This document shows positions 39,428 through 40,455 of a stretch of DNA of 40,455 nt, in pieces. The stretch covers positions 1 through 40,455 of the forward strand of contig JAHFJD010000003.1 of assembly GCA_023246055.1 (NCBI GenBank). Reading direction: 5' to 3'. The notes beneath the pieces are model-generated. The model did not search any database, was not told the origin of the DNA, and saw only the letters and a list, made by a program, of their open reading frames with translations. How positions within the stretch are numbered: the stretch's first letter is position 1; every line of letters begins with the position of its first letter. The translations under genes and the position numbers were made by a program. Source of the stretch: Candidatus Doudnabacteria bacterium. Its GTDB lineage: Bacteria; Patescibacteriota; Doudnabacteria; UBA920; 2-01-FULL-46-14.

Positions 39428-40332
39428 AGCAGTCCATGGATTTTTTTGAGTTCTGCGATGCCTTCTTCGATATTGACTTTTGGCTCCCAACCCAGCATTT
39501 TCCTGGCCTTCGTGTTGTCGGCTAAAGTAATCAGCGCGTCCCCGGGTCGCCTGGGAATGTGAGTGATTTGGCCGCCAATCATCTCTGCCACTTCCTTGAT
39601 AGAATAATTTTTCCCGCGTCCGATATTAAAAAGTTCGCCACCTCCCATATCCGACCGCCAAGCCAGCATGTTGGCTTCCACCACGTCAGAGATGTGGGTG
39701 AAATCCCGTCTGATCTGATCCCCGTTCTCCACGAGTGTCATGGGCTGTCCGGATGCAATTTGCTTCAGAAAAATTCCGATCACGGCCGCGTACGCGCCTT
39801 CCAAAATTTGTTTCGGACCATAGACATTGAAATATCGCAGACTCACTGTCGGAAGATCATACAACTTGCTGAACAGGGTGCAATACAATTCACCCACGTA
39901 TTTTTGTACAGAATACGGGGATTTGGGCTTCGGAATCATATCCTCTGTCAGGGGAAATTTATCTTGATCTCCGTAGGCAGATGATGACGCGCAATAAATC
40001 AGTTTTTTGACGCCAGCGTTTTTCGCAGCCCAGAGGACGTTCAAAGTGCCGGTGATATTGGTCTGGTTGGCAGGTAGCGGATCTTGAATAGATGGCTGGA
40101 TGCGCGCCAGAGCCGCTGCGTGAAATACTGCTTCTACTCCCGCAAAATGCGGCGCGATACTCTCATGGTCCGCAATATCGCATTGTTTGAAATCTGCGTC
40201 GGGATTGAGATTCTCTTTTTTTCCTGTAGAGAGGTTGTCGAGGATCAGCACTTCATGTCCATCGCGAATCAGCCGATCCGTCAGGTTTGATCCGATGAAC
40301 CCCGCGCCGCCAGTTACAAGTACCTTAGTCAT
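39424..40332 (-). CDS. NAD-dependent UDP-sugar epimerase (GalE-like)
   Basis: 302 residues. GGAGFIGS (8-15) for NAD, DNLSTGKKENL (32-42) typical of UDP-glucose/UDP-glucuronate 4-epimerases, ASSSAYGD (115-122), and catalytic Tyr140 and Lys144 (YSVQK). RYFNVYGPKQ and RRDFTHISDVVEANMLA follow. It converts UDP-hexoses for the glycosyltransferases downstream. A TAATAT -10 candidate sits 6 bases before the ATG (40344-40339), which would again make a leaderless transcript, but no -35 is seen. Confidence 0.93.
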   Translation of the reverse strand: MTKVLVTGGAGFIGSNLTDRLIRDGHEVLILDNLSTGKKENLNPDADFKQCDIADHESIAPHFAGVEAVFHAAALARIQPSIQDPLPANQTNITGTLNVLWAAKNAGVKKLIYCASSSAYGDQDKFPLTEDMIPKPKSPYSVQKYVGELYCTLFSKLYDLPTVSLRYFNVYGPKQILEGAYAAVIGIFLKQIASGQPMTLVENGDQIRRDFTHISDVVEANMLAWRSDMGGGELFNIGRGKNYSIKEVAEMIGGQITHIPRRPGDALITLADNTKARKMLGWEPKVNIEEGIAELKKIHGLL

Positions 40333-40357
40333 AAGTAAATATTATTTCGATAATTTT

Positions 40358-40438
40358 CTAAATCTCGCAAAATAACACACCAATTAACATTGGTGTGGGG
40401 GTGAACCCCGCTCCACCGGTTATCAGGACTTTGGCCAT
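40358..40438 (-). pseudogene. Epimerase remnant: 26-codon N-terminal stub
   Basis: From the ATG at 40438, with GGGGGAG about 10 bases before it, the frame reads MAKVLITGGAGF, the exact start of an NAD-dependent epimerase, then leaves the family pattern (TPTPMLIGVLFCEI) and stops at TAG. The divergence begins where a hairpin sequence starts (40376-40397). It is likely a truncated duplicate of an epimerase gene. A small leader peptide is the alternative. Confidence 0.6.
40376..40397 (-). terminator. Hairpin with T-rich tail, possible terminator
   Basis: CACACCAAT-GTTA-ATTGGTGTG on the minus strand followed by TTATTTT. It lies 44 bases before the GalE-like start and could end a transcript coming from the right-hand side. 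Confidence 0.55.
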
Positions 40439-40455
40439 TAGCGGTCCACTCCCCC

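Overview
The window looks like a chromosome segment of a Candidate Phyla Radiation (Patescibacteria, Parcubacteria-like) bacterium. This assignment is an inference. It rests on a type IV pilus cluster without an outer-membrane secretin, an O-antigen-ligase/TPR protein beside pilB, secreted Pro/Thr- and Gly-rich repeat proteins, a very large set of envelope glycosyltransferases, and many short GC-rich palindromic repeats. TGA is used as an ordinary stop codon (many ATGA overlaps), so this is not a lineage that recodes UGA.

Layout. 1-1020: 3' part of a large surface protein. 1021-3500: an AT-rich three-gene cassette (VTT/TVP38 membrane protein, small membrane protein, peptide-deformylase-like protein lacking one metal-ligand His), bounded on both sides by copies of a repeat built around a palindrome. 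3505-3864: tRNA-Lys(CTT) and tRNA-Arg(TCG) on the minus strand. 3955-14481 (minus): pilus operon, read as O-antigen ligase/TPR, pilB, pilC, two pseudopilins, a PilX-like beta-helix protein, pilM, pilN, pilO and a pilP-position protein. 14645-14911: a small plus-strand gene with a clear promoter, RBS and terminator. 14974-17939 (minus): EamA transporter and two secreted repeat proteins. 18068-22661 (minus): DUF4956, VTC-domain and two CotH-kinase proteins, a surface phosphorylation/polyphosphate-type module. 22735-40332: exopolysaccharide or protein-glycosylation locus with about eight GT-B glycosyltransferases, two GT2 polyprenyl-phosphate sugar synthases, a GT39-type membrane transferase, FkbM methyltransferase, two NAD-dependent epimerases, an SDR and an aldo/keto reductase. 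Nearly all of it is on the minus strand with overlapping start and stop codons.

How it fits together: the GT2 enzymes would make lipid-phosphate sugars, the GT39 enzyme would use them outside the membrane, the GT-B enzymes would build glycans, and the O-antigen ligase/TPR protein could transfer or polymerise glycans, possibly onto pilins. CotH/VTC/DUF4956 would add a phosphate-based surface modification.

Most unusual features: (i) short palindromic or tandem repeats inserted in frame at the same two structural sites (interdomain linker, and the C-lobe loop after the GG-x-PE motif) in several different glycosyltransferases, including a 7-bp tandem repeat that could make one gene phase-variable; (ii) two unrelated 38-nt perfect palindromes beside glycosyltransferase 3' ends; (iii) a 24-26-nt palindrome family, two copies of which flank the AT-rich cassette; (iv) -10 boxes placed so that several mRNAs should be leaderless; (v) two decayed genes (a GT39 fragment and an epimerase remnant).
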